A stretch of 9,096 nucleotides of DNA. Origin: Rhizobiaceae bacterium (lineage in GTDB: Bacteria > Pseudomonadota > Alphaproteobacteria > Rhizobiales > Rhizobiaceae). The notes beneath the pieces were generated by a model. That model was not told the DNA's origin. It did no database searches and worked only from the letters and a program-made list of their open reading frames with translations. This document shows, piece after piece, positions 1 to 6,849 of this stretch. The stretch lies in NCBI GenBank assembly GCA_020696915.1, contig JAJFMR010000097.1, positions 1 to 9,096 of the forward strand, given 5' to 3'. Made by a program: the position numbers and the translations under genes. Position 1 is the first letter of the stretch. Each line of letters starts with the position of its first letter.

Positions 1-332
1 GGATCCGACATCGGGATGAAATCGCTTCCGTCGGCGGTGAGATACTCGTCCATGTTGACGACGACCAGGTTCGACAGGCTGACGCCTTCCCGGTTGCAGC
101 GCTCCGCCCACAGCTTGAACTGGCCGACCGGACCCACCGGCACGATGAAAACCACTTTGTCGCGCCCGGCCGCCTTGGCGGCACGGTATCCCTCCATGAG
201 GTCGCCGGCGAACCGGGCGACCAGCTGCCGATCGTCGGCCACCACCTCGAAGGGGATGGCCGAGCCGCGACCCACCTCCGCCTTGGAAATCGCCAGCGGG
301 TCCGGCACCGCGGATTTCCAGCTGTTGCTCAT
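1..332 (-). CDS. NagB-like glucosamine-6-phosphate deaminase/isomerase family protein (partial, C-terminus off the left edge)
   Basis: Reading the minus strand from an ATG at 332-330 gives 110 open codons to the window edge. The family (glucosamine-6-phosphate isomerase / 6-phosphogluconolactonase fold) typically converts amino-sugar phosphates to keto-sugar phosphates plus ammonia in the cytoplasm. Residues 60-71 form a hydrophobic strand plus a glycine-rich turn (VFIVPVGPVGQF), where the sugar-phosphate loop is expected. Residues 91-98 read VVNMDEYL; the NMDEY motif is the hallmark of NagB, and its Asp95 corresponds to the catalytic-base Asp of the FNMDEY motif in E. coli NagB. The start codon overlaps the stop of the upstream ATPase gene (ATGA) and has a GAGG ribosome site 7 bases upstream, so the two are co-transcribed and probably coupled. 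The loop lacks the usual PTGxTP spelling, so the exact substrate (glucosamine-6-P or another phosphosugar) is open. The catalytic His/Glu region lies outside the window. Confidence 0.8.
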   Translation of the reverse strand, partial: MSNSWKSAVPDPLAISKAEVGRGSAIPFEVVADDRQLVARFAGDLMEGYRAAKAAGRDKVVFIVPVGPVGQFKLWAERCNREGVSLSNLVVVNMDEYLTADGSDFIPMSD

Positions 333-1423
333 GCGGCGACCTCGATCAGCCGCTCGCTATCGGCGTCGAACAGATGCATCTTGGCGACATCGACGTTGAG
401 CGCGATCGACGCCCCTTCCTTCAGATGCGGCAGCGGCGGCAGGCGCGCGATGATCTCGCTCTCGCCGAGCGTGAAGAAGACGAGAGTATCGGAGCCGAGC
501 GGCTCGACGAAACGGATCGGCACCGTGAAGGCGGTCTCGCCGGCGGCGCCGGCCAGCGCGAACGCCTCCGGTCGCAGCCCAAGCACCAGCTCCACGTCGC
601 GGCGCGGCAGCGCATCGGCGCGGGACTGCGAAAGCGGCAGACTCGGACCGCCCGGGATTTCTATCGCCGCGCGTCCGTCCGCGGCCAGCCTGCAGGGAAT
701 CCGGTTCATGCGCGGCGCCCCGATGAAGCCTGCGACGAACAGCGTCAGGGGGTGGTTGTAGACCTCGTCCGGCGTGCCGATCTGCTCGACGTGGCCCGAA
801 CGCATCACGACGATCCGCTCGGCGAGGGTCATCGCCTCGACCTGGTCATGGGTGACGTAGATGACCGTCGTGCGCACTTCCTGATGCAGCTTCTTTATCT
901 CGGTCCGCATGTCGGCGCGGAGCTTGGCGTCCAGGTTGGAGAGAGGCTCGTCGAACAGGAAGACTTTCGGATCCCGCACGATCGCCCGGCCCATGGCGAC
1001 GCGCTGCCGCTGCCCGCCCGATAGCTGGGCCGGCCGCCGCTCGAGAAGGTGCGCGATGTCCAGGATGGCGGCCGCCCGCTCGACGCGGGCGCGAATGGTT
1101 TCGCGGGGCTTGCCCTGCACCTCGAGCGCGAACGACATGTTGCGGTAGACGTTGAGGTGCGGATAAAGCGCATAGTCCTGGAAGACCATGGCGATGTCGC
1201 GGTTCTTCGGCGCCAGTTCATTGACGACGACGCCGCCGATGGCGATTTCACCGGCGGTGATGTCCTCCAGTCCGGCGATCATGCGCAGCAGCGTGCTCTT
1301 GCCGCAGCCGGAGGGTCCGACCAGCACCAGGAACTCGTTGTCGGCGATATCCAGATCGACACCGTGGACGACTTCCGCGGCGCCGAAGCGCTTGACCACC
1401 CGACGAAGACTGACCTCGGCCAA
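329..1423 (-). CDS. ABC sugar importer ATP-binding subunit, MalK/UgpC/MsmK type
   Basis: This 364-residue protein is of usual length for CUT1-family transport ATPases. It would sit on the cytoplasmic face of the membrane and power sugar import. Seen: Walker A GPSGCGKST (36-44), Q-loop Gln82, ABC signature LSGGQ (134-138), Walker B VFLFDE (154-159), D-loop SNLD, and switch His192 in YVTHD. A C-terminal TOBE/regulatory region follows, about 235-364, with the GAPRMN junction typical of UgpC/MalK proteins. The start is TTG at 1423-1421, chosen because AGGAGG lies 5 bases upstream, the protein then begins MAEVSLRRVVKRFG as relatives do, and no ATG lies in frame before a stop. It is the first gene of the minus-strand unit and overlaps the NagB-like gene by 4 bases. 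No permease lies beside it on this strand. Its natural partners are the two permeases encoded on the other strand, which appear to share the same operator type. The transported sugar cannot be read from this subunit. Confidence 0.95.
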   Translation of the reverse strand: MAEVSLRRVVKRFGAAEVVHGVDLDIADNEFLVLVGPSGCGKSTLLRMIAGLEDITAGEIAIGGVVVNELAPKNRDIAMVFQDYALYPHLNVYRNMSFALEVQGKPRETIRARVERAAAILDIAHLLERRPAQLSGGQRQRVAMGRAIVRDPKVFLFDEPLSNLDAKLRADMRTEIKKLHQEVRTTVIYVTHDQVEAMTLAERIVVMRSGHVEQIGTPDEVYNHPLTLFVAGFIGAPRMNRIPCRLAADGRAAIEIPGGPSLPLSQSRADALPRRDVELVLGLRPEAFALAGAAGETAFTVPIRFVEPLGSDTLVFFTLGESEIIARLPPLPHLKEGASIALNVDVAKMHLFDADSERLIEVAA

Positions 1424-1428
1424 CCGCC

Positions 1429-1434
1429 CCTCCT
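1429..1434 (-). promoter_or_regulatory. Ribosome binding site of the ATPase gene
   Basis: On the minus strand AGGAGG is followed after 5 bases by TTG. This strong Shine-Dalgarno match fixes the non-ATG start of the transport ATPase. Confidence 0.75.
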
Positions 1435-1483
1435 CGAACCGTAGCGACGTCGCTTCACAGATGCATCAAGGTGGTGCATTCTG

Positions 1484-1497
1484 TGTAACCGATTACA
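1484..1497. promoter_or_regulatory. LacI-family operator O1 (divergent region)
   Basis: TGTAACCGATTACA is a 14-base palindrome with one mismatched pair, centred on CG. The central CpG and TGTAA/TTACA arms are typical of LacI/GalR-family operators, where a hinge-helix Leu intercalates at the central step. It lies between the divergent ATPase and repressor genes and matches the second site at 2629-2642 in arms and centre. Confidence 0.8.
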
Positions 1498-1538
1498 AAG
1501 TACCAGCCCTTTTTGGTTGCGTCGAGGCATCCCCGGCA

Positions 1539-2582
1539 GTGGACGGCGACCCTTCCCTCCAACCTCCAGCCCGGCGTTCGGCCGGAATAAGGGATGTCGC
1601 CAGCCTCGCCGGCGTCTCCACGGCAACGGTATCGAGGTTTTTCAACGAGCCGTCGAGCCTGCGTCCCGACATGCGGAGGCGCGTCGACAATGCCGTGCGG
1701 GAGCTCGGATACATCCGCCACGGGGCTGCCCGCGCGCTGTCGATGCGCCGCTCCCATGCGATCGGTGCGATCATTCCGACCGTCGACAATGCCACGCGCG
1801 CCAACAAGGTGGCGGCGCTGCAGAAGCGCTGCCGCGAGCGCGGCTACAACCTCGTGCTGGCGCTTTCCGAATACGACCTGGATCTCGAGCTTCAGCAGTG
1901 CCGCAACCTGATCGAGGCCGGCATCGACGGAATGATGCTGGAAGGGGGACTTCACGATCCGGCGCTCTATACGCTGCTCGAGAAGCGCGGCATCGCCTTC
2001 GTCAATACCAGCGTCTACGACCCGCTGTCGCCCTATCCGAACATCGGGTTCGACAACCGCGCTACCGCAAGCAGGCTGGCAGAACACCTGCTCGACCTCG
2101 GGCATCGGGAGTTCGGCATGATCGCCGGCCCGCGGCGCGGCAACGACCGGGCCAGCGACCGGGTGAACGGCGTGCGCGACGCGTTGCGCGCGCGCGGCCT
2201 CGACATGCCGGATGAACGTATCGTCGAGCACCCGTACAGGGTGATCGAGGGCCGCAAGGGCCTGCGCGCGCTGATGAGCCGCCGGCCGCAACCGACGGCG
2301 GTGATCTGCGGCAACGACGTGCTGGCATTCGGGGCGCTGATCGAGGCGCAGGCGCTAGGCCGGCGCGTTCCCGGCGATCTGTCGATTGCCGGTTTCGACG
2401 ATCTGGACTGGGCCTCGCAACTGCCTCCGGGCCTCACCACGATGGCCTTGCCCGCCAGCGAGGTTGGGCAGATGGCGGCCGATTTCCTGATCGACAGCCT
2501 GACCGGAACGGCCTTGCCGCGCGCCGTTGAGGTCGAGGTCAAGCTTATTCTGCGCGGGTCGACCGGACCGGCGCCCGCCTGA
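1539..2582 (+). CDS. LacI/GalR-family transcriptional repressor
   Basis: With a GTG start at 1539 the product is 347 residues, the normal LacI-family length. Residues 16-36 form the helix-turn-helix (GIRDVASLAGVSTATVSRFFN). Residues 54-71 carry the ELGY motif and hinge helix ARALSMRR, whose Leu67 is placed to intercalate at a central CpG. From about residue 72 comes the periplasmic-binding-protein-like effector domain, with family signatures ICGND (about 255-259) and LSIAGFDDLDW (about 282-292). The GTG start fits the usual spacing to the HTH. An in-frame ATG at 1461 has no ribosome site and would put the operator inside the coding region. The only upstream purine run is GAGG 11 bases away, so the start is not certain. 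The gene lies between two operators of the same pattern, so it very probably represses both flanking units and perhaps itself. The inducer is unknown, presumably the imported sugar or a derivative. Confidence 0.92.
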   Translation: MDGDPSLQPPARRSAGIRDVASLAGVSTATVSRFFNEPSSLRPDMRRRVDNAVRELGYIRHGAARALSMRRSHAIGAIIPTVDNATRANKVAALQKRCRERGYNLVLALSEYDLDLELQQCRNLIEAGIDGMMLEGGLHDPALYTLLEKRGIAFVNTSVYDPLSPYPNIGFDNRATASRLAEHLLDLGHREFGMIAGPRRGNDRASDRVNGVRDALRARGLDMPDERIVEHPYRVIEGRKGLRALMSRRPQPTAVICGNDVLAFGALIEAQALGRRVPGDLSIAGFDDLDWASQLPPGLTTMALPASEVGQMAADFLIDSLTGTALPRAVEVEVKLILRGSTGPAPA

Positions 2583-2597
2583 CGGAGTCCTTTTCGA

Positions 2598-2625
2598 TTG
2601 ACTTGCAGTCGGCCCGCTGTCTAAT
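2598..2625 (+). promoter_or_regulatory. Sigma-70-type promoter of the main operon
   Basis: TTGACT (2598-2603, 5/6 match to the -35 consensus) and TCTAAT (2620-2625, 5/6 match to the -10) are separated by 16 bases. Transcription would start around 2632, inside the operator at 2629-2642, and leave a leader of about 60 bases before the TTG start at 2696. Confidence 0.6.
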
Positions 2626-2628
2626 CTT

Positions 2629-2642
2629 TGTAAGCGGTTACA
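2629..2642. promoter_or_regulatory. LacI-family operator O2 (main operon)
   Basis: TGTAAGCGGTTACA is a 14-base palindrome with one mismatched pair and a central CG. It has the same arms and centre as the site at 1484-1497. It begins 3 bases after the -10 hexamer, so a bound repressor would cover the transcription start and block initiation. Confidence 0.82.
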
Positions 2643-2683
2643 GAAATCCTCCCGGTGTGCAAGCATCGCGGCGGACGGCATCA

Positions 2684-2689
2684 GGGAGG
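2684..2689 (+). promoter_or_regulatory. Ribosome binding site of the Gfo/Idh/MocA gene
   Basis: GGGAGG lies 6 bases before a TTG codon at 2696. This site decides the start. A longer reading from an ATG upstream would begin within the promoter and is not credible. Confidence 0.72.
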
Positions 2690-2695
2690 TCCCTC

Positions 2696-3784
2696 TTGCG
2701 CTTCGGACTGGTCGGGTTCGGCCTGTGGGGCCGGCATCACGCCGAGGCAATCGCCAAGGTGCCCGGCGCCGAACTGGCTGCGATATCCTGCGAAAGCGAG
2801 ACCACGGCCGCCGCCGCCCGTGAACGGTTTCCGCAAGCCGCGATCCATCGCGATTTTCGCTCGCTCCTCGACGACCGGTCTATCGAGGCGGTGGACATCG
2901 TCGTGCCAAACCATCTGCATGAGCAGGTGGGCGTCGCGGCGCTCGCAGCGGGAAAGCATGTGCTTCTGGAAAAGCCGATGGCGCTCAGCGCCGCTTCATG
3001 CGACCGGCTGATCGCCGCCGCCGACAGATCCGGCAAGGTGCTGACGATCGGACACGAGTTTCGCCTCTCCACGCAATGGGGGCGCATCAAGACGCTCATC
3101 GACGAGGGCGCCATAGGCGCCCCGCTCTACGCCAATGTCAGTCTCTTTCGCTTTCCCTACCGGCAGGGTTCCGGCGGCTGGCGCTACGACCGCGACCGCG
3201 TCGGCTCCTGGATCCTCGAGGAACCGGTCCATTTCTTCGATTCCGTGATGTGGTATTTCGAGGAACTCGGCGATCCTGCAAGCCTCGTGGCCTATGGCAA
3301 TGCACGCCTCGGTCGCGGCGGAGGCGGCGAGCGCCCGGCGATGGCCGACAATCTGACCACGGTCATGCGCTGGCCGGGCGGTGAATACGCCGTCATCACG
3401 CAGAGCCTGGCCGGTTTCGAGCATCATCACGTGATGGAGATCGTCGGCAGCGACGGCTCGATCCGCACATGGTGGTCGGGCGCCGAGGACCGAACCCGCC
3501 ATCCGGCCTTCGAGCTCAAGATAAAACGACGCGGAGCCGAGCGCGCCGAAACCATCGCGCTCGGCGCCTCGGGCGAACTTTTCGAGCTCGACGAGGAGCT
3601 TCGCCTCGTCGTCGACGCATTCCGGAAGGGAACGCCGATCATCTCCGGCGCGGAGGCTCGCAAGCGCGTCCTGTGCTGCCTGGCGGCGGAGCGCGCGCTC
3701 GCAGACGATCGCGAAATCACGCTCGACTTTGGGAATGACGGCGCTCGGGAGGCGGCCGCGCCGATACACAGACGGGGCGAATGA
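2696..3784 (+). CDS. Gfo/Idh/MocA-family NAD(P)-dependent sugar oxidoreductase
   Basis: The product is 362 residues, within the normal range, starting with TTG. The family oxidises, reduces or epimerises hydroxyls of sugars and inositols in the cytoplasm using NAD(P). Seen: Rossmann motif GFGLWG (7-12) followed by RHH, the conserved EKP (92-94) in VLLEKPMAL with Lys93 as the usual catalytic/cofactor residue, and a GH-type motif TIGHEFR (117-123). The segment LEEPVHFFDSVMWYF (174-188) aligns with the family active-site stretch; His179 and Asp182 are kept, and Glu occupies the place where many relatives have Asp. It is the first gene of the operon, directly behind the promoter and operator, and is followed after 25 bases by the binding protein. 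First position beside a sugar importer suggests it acts on the imported substrate. The substrate is not predictable from these motifs. Confidence 0.92.
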   Translation: MRFGLVGFGLWGRHHAEAIAKVPGAELAAISCESETTAAAARERFPQAAIHRDFRSLLDDRSIEAVDIVVPNHLHEQVGVAALAAGKHVLLEKPMALSAASCDRLIAAADRSGKVLTIGHEFRLSTQWGRIKTLIDEGAIGAPLYANVSLFRFPYRQGSGGWRYDRDRVGSWILEEPVHFFDSVMWYFEELGDPASLVAYGNARLGRGGGGERPAMADNLTTVMRWPGGEYAVITQSLAGFEHHHVMEIVGSDGSIRTWWSGAEDRTRHPAFELKIKRRGAERAETIALGASGELFELDEELRLVVDAFRKGTPIISGAEARKRVLCCLAAERALADDREITLDFGNDGAREAAAPIHRRGE

Positions 3785-3797
3785 AGCCCCTTTACCA

Positions 3798-3803
3798 GGG
3801 AGG
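3798..3803 (+). promoter_or_regulatory. Ribosome binding site of the solute-binding protein gene
   Basis: GGGAGG lies 6 bases before the ATG at 3810. It selects the start that gives a signal peptide rather than an in-frame upstream extension. It is one of the strongest ribosome sites in the operon, fitting the high amount of binding protein usually needed. Confidence 0.7.
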
Positions 3804-3809
3804 AAGATC

Positions 3810-5054
3810 ATGAAGAGACTTGCAGCAGCATTGGCGGCGGGCGCGTTGGCGCTGGGGCTTCTGCCCGGCATGGCCGCCGCGCAGGAAAAGAAGATCACCG
3901 TGATGACATGGAACATTCCCTACTTCGAGGAGGGGTTCCAGGTCTGGGTGGACGAATTCAAGAAACTGCATCCGGACTTCACCGTCGAACGCATCGACAT
4001 GAAGGGTACCGAACTGCCGACCTTCTACCAGACGCAGGTCGTCGCCGGAACGCCGCCGGACATCGTCGACGTGCAGGGCGGCCTGTGGCTGGAATATGCC
4101 TCACAGGGCGGCCTCACCGACCTGACGCCCTTCCTGGAAAGGGACAAGGATTACACCGGGAGGCTGTACCCGGAGGTTCTCGCCAACTGGGAATACGAGG
4201 GCAAGAACTACGGTGTTCCGCTCTATGTCAGCAAGACGCTGCTCTTCCTGAACCGGAAGATGATGCAGGAAGCCGGGATCACCAAGGATCCCGAAAGCTT
4301 CGACGAGATCATGACGGCCGCCGAAAAGATGGCGGGCGGCGAGAAGACAGGCCTGATGACGCTCAACTTCGACTGGCTGTATTGGCCGCTCTTCGCCATG
4401 AACGGCGTCGAATTCGTCAACGAGGCAGGCACCGAAGCAGCCTTCAACACGCCGGAGACCGTGGCCCTGGTGCAGCGACTGGCCGAAGCCACGCAGAAGG
4501 GCGTGATCGACAAGATCAGCTGGACGGGGCGTTGGGTGGAGCCCAACGGGGCATTTGCCGCCGGCACCGTCGGCATGCTGCATGCGCACGCGCCGGCCTA
4601 TCTGTGGTTCCAGAGCAAGGCGGACTGGGTCAACCCCGAGACGGTCGGCGCCATCAACCTGCCGGGCGGCTGGTCGACCCCGAACTCCCATGCACTGATC
4701 ATGTCCAAAGGCACGAAGTGGCCGGAACAGTCATGGGATTTCATGAAGATCGCCACCAGCGGCGCGGGCGCCAAGGCCATGGGCACCGGCACCAACAACC
4801 TGACGGGCGACCGTGCCGTCAACGAGGAGCTGATGGCCTATTTCGCCAAGGAGATCCCGGCCGTCGTGCCGGCGCTGGAGACGCAGTTCCAGAACCTCGA
4901 CAAGCTGACCGGCAATTGGCCCTTCGCCAAGGATGCGGCGCTGAAGGAGGCATTCTATCCGGAGCTGCAGGCGGCCGTCCTCGGGGAGAAGGACGTCAAG
5001 GAGGCGCTCGATTCTGCCGAGCGCAAGGTGAACCGGGTCCTTTCGTCGCGCTGA
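3810..5054 (+). CDS. ABC sugar importer solute-binding protein (family 1 extracellular SBP)
   Basis: This 414-residue secreted binding protein is expected in the periplasm, where it captures the sugar and delivers it to the permeases. The N-terminus MKRLAAALAAGALALGLLPG is a classic Sec signal peptide, with an Ala-Ala-Ala cleavage site at 22-24 before Gln25. There is no lipobox Cys, which fits a soluble Gram-negative periplasmic protein. The mature part starts KKITVMTWN and contains QTQVVAGTPPDIVDVQGG (74-91), the lobe-1 region typical of MalE/UgpB-type (CUT1) sugar binders. It is rich in Trp and Tyr, as usual in carbohydrate sites. The start is fixed by GGGAGG 6 bases upstream. It sits 25 bases after the oxidoreductase gene and 3 bases before the first permease gene. 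Ligand identity is unknown; neighbouring deacetylase and deaminase genes hint at an acetylated amino sugar. Confidence 0.95.
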   Translation: MKRLAAALAAGALALGLLPGMAAAQEKKITVMTWNIPYFEEGFQVWVDEFKKLHPDFTVERIDMKGTELPTFYQTQVVAGTPPDIVDVQGGLWLEYASQGGLTDLTPFLERDKDYTGRLYPEVLANWEYEGKNYGVPLYVSKTLLFLNRKMMQEAGITKDPESFDEIMTAAEKMAGGEKTGLMTLNFDWLYWPLFAMNGVEFVNEAGTEAAFNTPETVALVQRLAEATQKGVIDKISWTGRWVEPNGAFAAGTVGMLHAHAPAYLWFQSKADWVNPETVGAINLPGGWSTPNSHALIMSKGTKWPEQSWDFMKIATSGAGAKAMGTGTNNLTGDRAVNEELMAYFAKEIPAVVPALETQFQNLDKLTGNWPFAKDAALKEAFYPELQAAVLGEKDVKEALDSAERKVNRVLSSR

Positions 5055-5057
5055 GCC

Positions 5058-6026
5058 ATGGCGCCCCGCACCGATACCGCGCCGGCGCCGAAGACGCGCC
5101 GGCGCGTCCTCGAAGGGGCGCGGACATTCGCCTCCCGCAAGCGGACGCGCGAGATTGGGCTGGTGTGGCTGTTCCTGGCGCCGTCGCTCGCCATCTTCAC
5201 CATCTACCGCATCGTCCCGCTGATCTGGAACGGCGTGCTTTCGTTCCAGTTCTGGTCGCCCTACAAGCCGGCCGAATTTGCCGGGCTCTATCACTACGAG
5301 GAGATGCTCTTCTATGACGAGGCCTTCTGGGAGACGCTGTGGAACACCCTGATCTTCATGGCTTCCGCCCCGGTCGGCATTGCGCTGGCATTGGGCGTGG
5401 CGCTGCTCGTCGACACGCCGATCCGCGGCCGCAACACGTACCGCACCATCGTCTTCATGTCCTATCCGGTAATGACGGTCGCCGTCGGCATCATCTGGCA
5501 GTGGCTCTTCAACGAGAAGGTCGGGCTGATCAACTACGTGCTGATCTCGCTCGGCGTCATCGACCAGGGGATACCGTTCCTCGAAAGCTTCACCTTTGCC
5601 CTGCCGGCCGTCATCGTCGCCTCGATCTGGCAGGTGATCGGCTTTTACATGATTATCCTGCTCACCGGGCTGCAGAGCATTCCGCCGAGCCTCTATGAAG
5701 CAGCCGCCATAGACGGCGCCGGCGCCGTCCAGCGCTTCCGCCGGATCACCCTGCCGCTGATCCGGCCGTCGCTGTTCCTGTGCTTCGTGGTCGGCATCAT
5801 CAACTCGTTCACCGCCTTCGACCTGATCTTCGTGATGACTGGCGGCGGCCCTGGCCACGCCACCGACCTCCTCGTCACCTACATCTACTCGACGGCCTTC
5901 CGGCTCTCGAAATTCGATTATGCGGCGGCCATCACCGTGGTCAACTTCCTGCTTTTCGTCGCCTTGGCCTTCCTCGCCAACCGGCTTGCCGGCGGCGAGG
6001 CCGGGGCGGTCAAGCCGGGCGGCTGA
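5058..6026 (+). CDS. ABC sugar importer permease, MalF/UgpA type
   Basis: The product is a 322-residue inner-membrane subunit with about six hydrophobic segments. The first is about 33-56, preceded by a strongly basic cytoplasmic N-terminus (KTRRRVLEG, SRKRTRE). The EAA loop that docks on the ATPase is at 214-238 (EAAAIDGAGAVQRFRRITLPLIRPS), with the conserved Gly and the I-x-LP pattern. The TGGGPGHATDLLVTYIY stretch (261-277) is typical of MalF/UgpA-type permeases. It starts 3 bases after the binding-protein stop. No clear ribosome site precedes the ATG, so translation is probably coupled. It would pair with the next permease to form the channel and with the divergently encoded ATPase. Confidence 0.95.
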   Translation: MAPRTDTAPAPKTRRRVLEGARTFASRKRTREIGLVWLFLAPSLAIFTIYRIVPLIWNGVLSFQFWSPYKPAEFAGLYHYEEMLFYDEAFWETLWNTLIFMASAPVGIALALGVALLVDTPIRGRNTYRTIVFMSYPVMTVAVGIIWQWLFNEKVGLINYVLISLGVIDQGIPFLESFTFALPAVIVASIWQVIGFYMIILLTGLQSIPPSLYEAAAIDGAGAVQRFRRITLPLIRPSLFLCFVVGIINSFTAFDLIFVMTGGGPGHATDLLVTYIYSTAFRLSKFDYAAAITVVNFLLFVALAFLANRLAGGEAGAVKPGG

Positions 6027-6034
6027 GGGCGCCG

Positions 6035-6847
6035 ATGCACAGATATCCGAGATGGCCTGTCCATGTCGCTCTGTTGGCGGTCTCCACCATCATGCTGGTG
6101 CCGTTCTACTGGGTCCTGAAGACCAGCCTGACCGGCGAAAACATTTTCGCGTTCCCGCCCGCCCTTTGGCCCGAGAACCCCCACCCCTTCTTCTACGTGG
6201 ACGTGTGGTACGCGATCCCCTTCTTCCGCTACCTGGTCAACAGCGTCATCGTCTCGGTCGTGGTCGTCGCGGCGAACGTGGTGCTCAACGGCATGGCCGG
6301 CTATGCGCTGACGCGCGACTTCCCCGGCAAGGCGACGACCATCCTGCTCTTTCTGAGCTGCATGATGATCCCCTTCCAGGTGACCATCATCCCGGCCTAT
6401 CTGATCACCTCGGAACTGGGGCTCCTGAATTCGCATGCCGGGATGGCGCTGCCCCTGAGTTCCACCATCGTCTGCATCTTCATCTTCAAGGCGGCGTTCG
6501 AGGCCATCCCGAAATCGCTGATCGACGCGGCCCGTATCGACGGCGTGCCGGACTGGATGATCGTCTTCCGCATTATCATGCCGCTGACCAAGCCGGCGAT
6601 CGCCACCAACGTCATCCTCTCCTTCATCTGGTCGTGGAACAGCTTCCTGTGGCCGCTGGTGATCATCCGCGACGAGACCATGCAGACGCTGCCGCTAGGC
6701 TTGTCGCGCTTCCTCTCAGTGGTGGAGGACACGACCGGCGCTCTCTACGCCTTCTGCGTCATGGTGCTGGTCCCGGGGCTGGTCATCTTCCTGCTGGCGC
6801 AGAAGGAGTTCGTGTCCGGCCTGACCTCCGGGGCGACGAAGGGCTGA
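6035..6847 (+). CDS. ABC sugar importer permease, MalG/UgpE type
   Basis: The product is a 270-residue inner-membrane protein, the usual length for MalG/UgpE subunits. Seen: N-terminal segment (about 9-27), LKTSLTGENIFAFPP (28-42), which is the KxSLk...P pattern after TM1, and further membrane segments around 67-88, 103-125, 139-157, 187-210 and 237-256. The EAA loop is SLIDAARIDGVPDW...MPLTKP (161-187), with Asp164 where many relatives have Glu. The C-terminus KEFVSGLTSGATKG is characteristic of this subunit. The ATG at 6035 is 8 bases after the previous stop; a GAGG overlapping that stop could serve as ribosome site. The frame is open much further upstream, but only as overlap with the previous permease. 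Confidence 0.95.
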   Translation: MHRYPRWPVHVALLAVSTIMLVPFYWVLKTSLTGENIFAFPPALWPENPHPFFYVDVWYAIPFFRYLVNSVIVSVVVVAANVVLNGMAGYALTRDFPGKATTILLFLSCMMIPFQVTIIPAYLITSELGLLNSHAGMALPLSSTIVCIFIFKAAFEAIPKSLIDAARIDGVPDWMIVFRIIMPLTKPAIATNVILSFIWSWNSFLWPLVIIRDETMQTLPLGLSRFLSVVEDTTGALYAFCVMVLVPGLVIFLLAQKEFVSGLTSGATKG

Positions 6848-6849
6848 GG

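Larger units (their letters stand above)
1424..1538. promoter_or_regulatory. Divergent control region between the ATPase and lacI-family genes
   Basis: This 115-base gap must hold the promoters of both divergent units. On the minus strand TGTAAT (1497-1492) matches the -10 consensus at 5 of 6 and lies inside the operator, but the -35 candidate 17 bases upstream (GCAACC) is poor. On the plus strand TTCACA (1454-1459) is a 5/6 -35 match, with a weak -10 (CATTCT, 1477-1482) 17 bases downstream and the operator immediately after. A short inverted repeat, ATGCA (1461-1465) and TGCAT (1475-1479) with a 9-base spacer, is also present, of unknown meaning. Both promoter placements are tentative. The operator between them would allow one repressor to control both directions. 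Confidence 0.45.

Noticed and set aside
1..6. GGATCC at the very first bases
   Set aside because: It reads as a BamHI site and could be a clone or fragment boundary, but the NagB-like reading frame runs into it naturally, so no biological feature is claimed.
1188..1538. Upstream extension of the lacI-type frame
   Set aside because: The frame is open by chance through the antisense of the ATPase gene and through the operator. The LacI-family HTH normally lies within the first 20-30 residues, which fits the GTG at 1539.
1455..2291. 278-codon minus-strand open frame opposite the repressor gene
   Set aside because: It would cross the operator and repressor HTH region and shows no domain. The sense frame has full LacI-family signatures.
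2583..2600. Terminator after the repressor gene
   Set aside because: There is a short T-run (2591-2594) but no convincing GC-rich stem before it, so an intrinsic terminator is not supported and some read-through from the repressor gene is possible.
3908..5317. 469-codon plus-strand open frame in another phase
   Set aside because: It overlaps the binding-protein and permease genes, has low-complexity Arg/Gly/His-rich translation, and has no ribosome site or domain.
4731..5858. 375-codon minus-strand open frame
   Set aside because: It is antisense to the binding-protein and permease genes, its composition is dominated by Asp, Arg, Gly and His, and no motif is seen.
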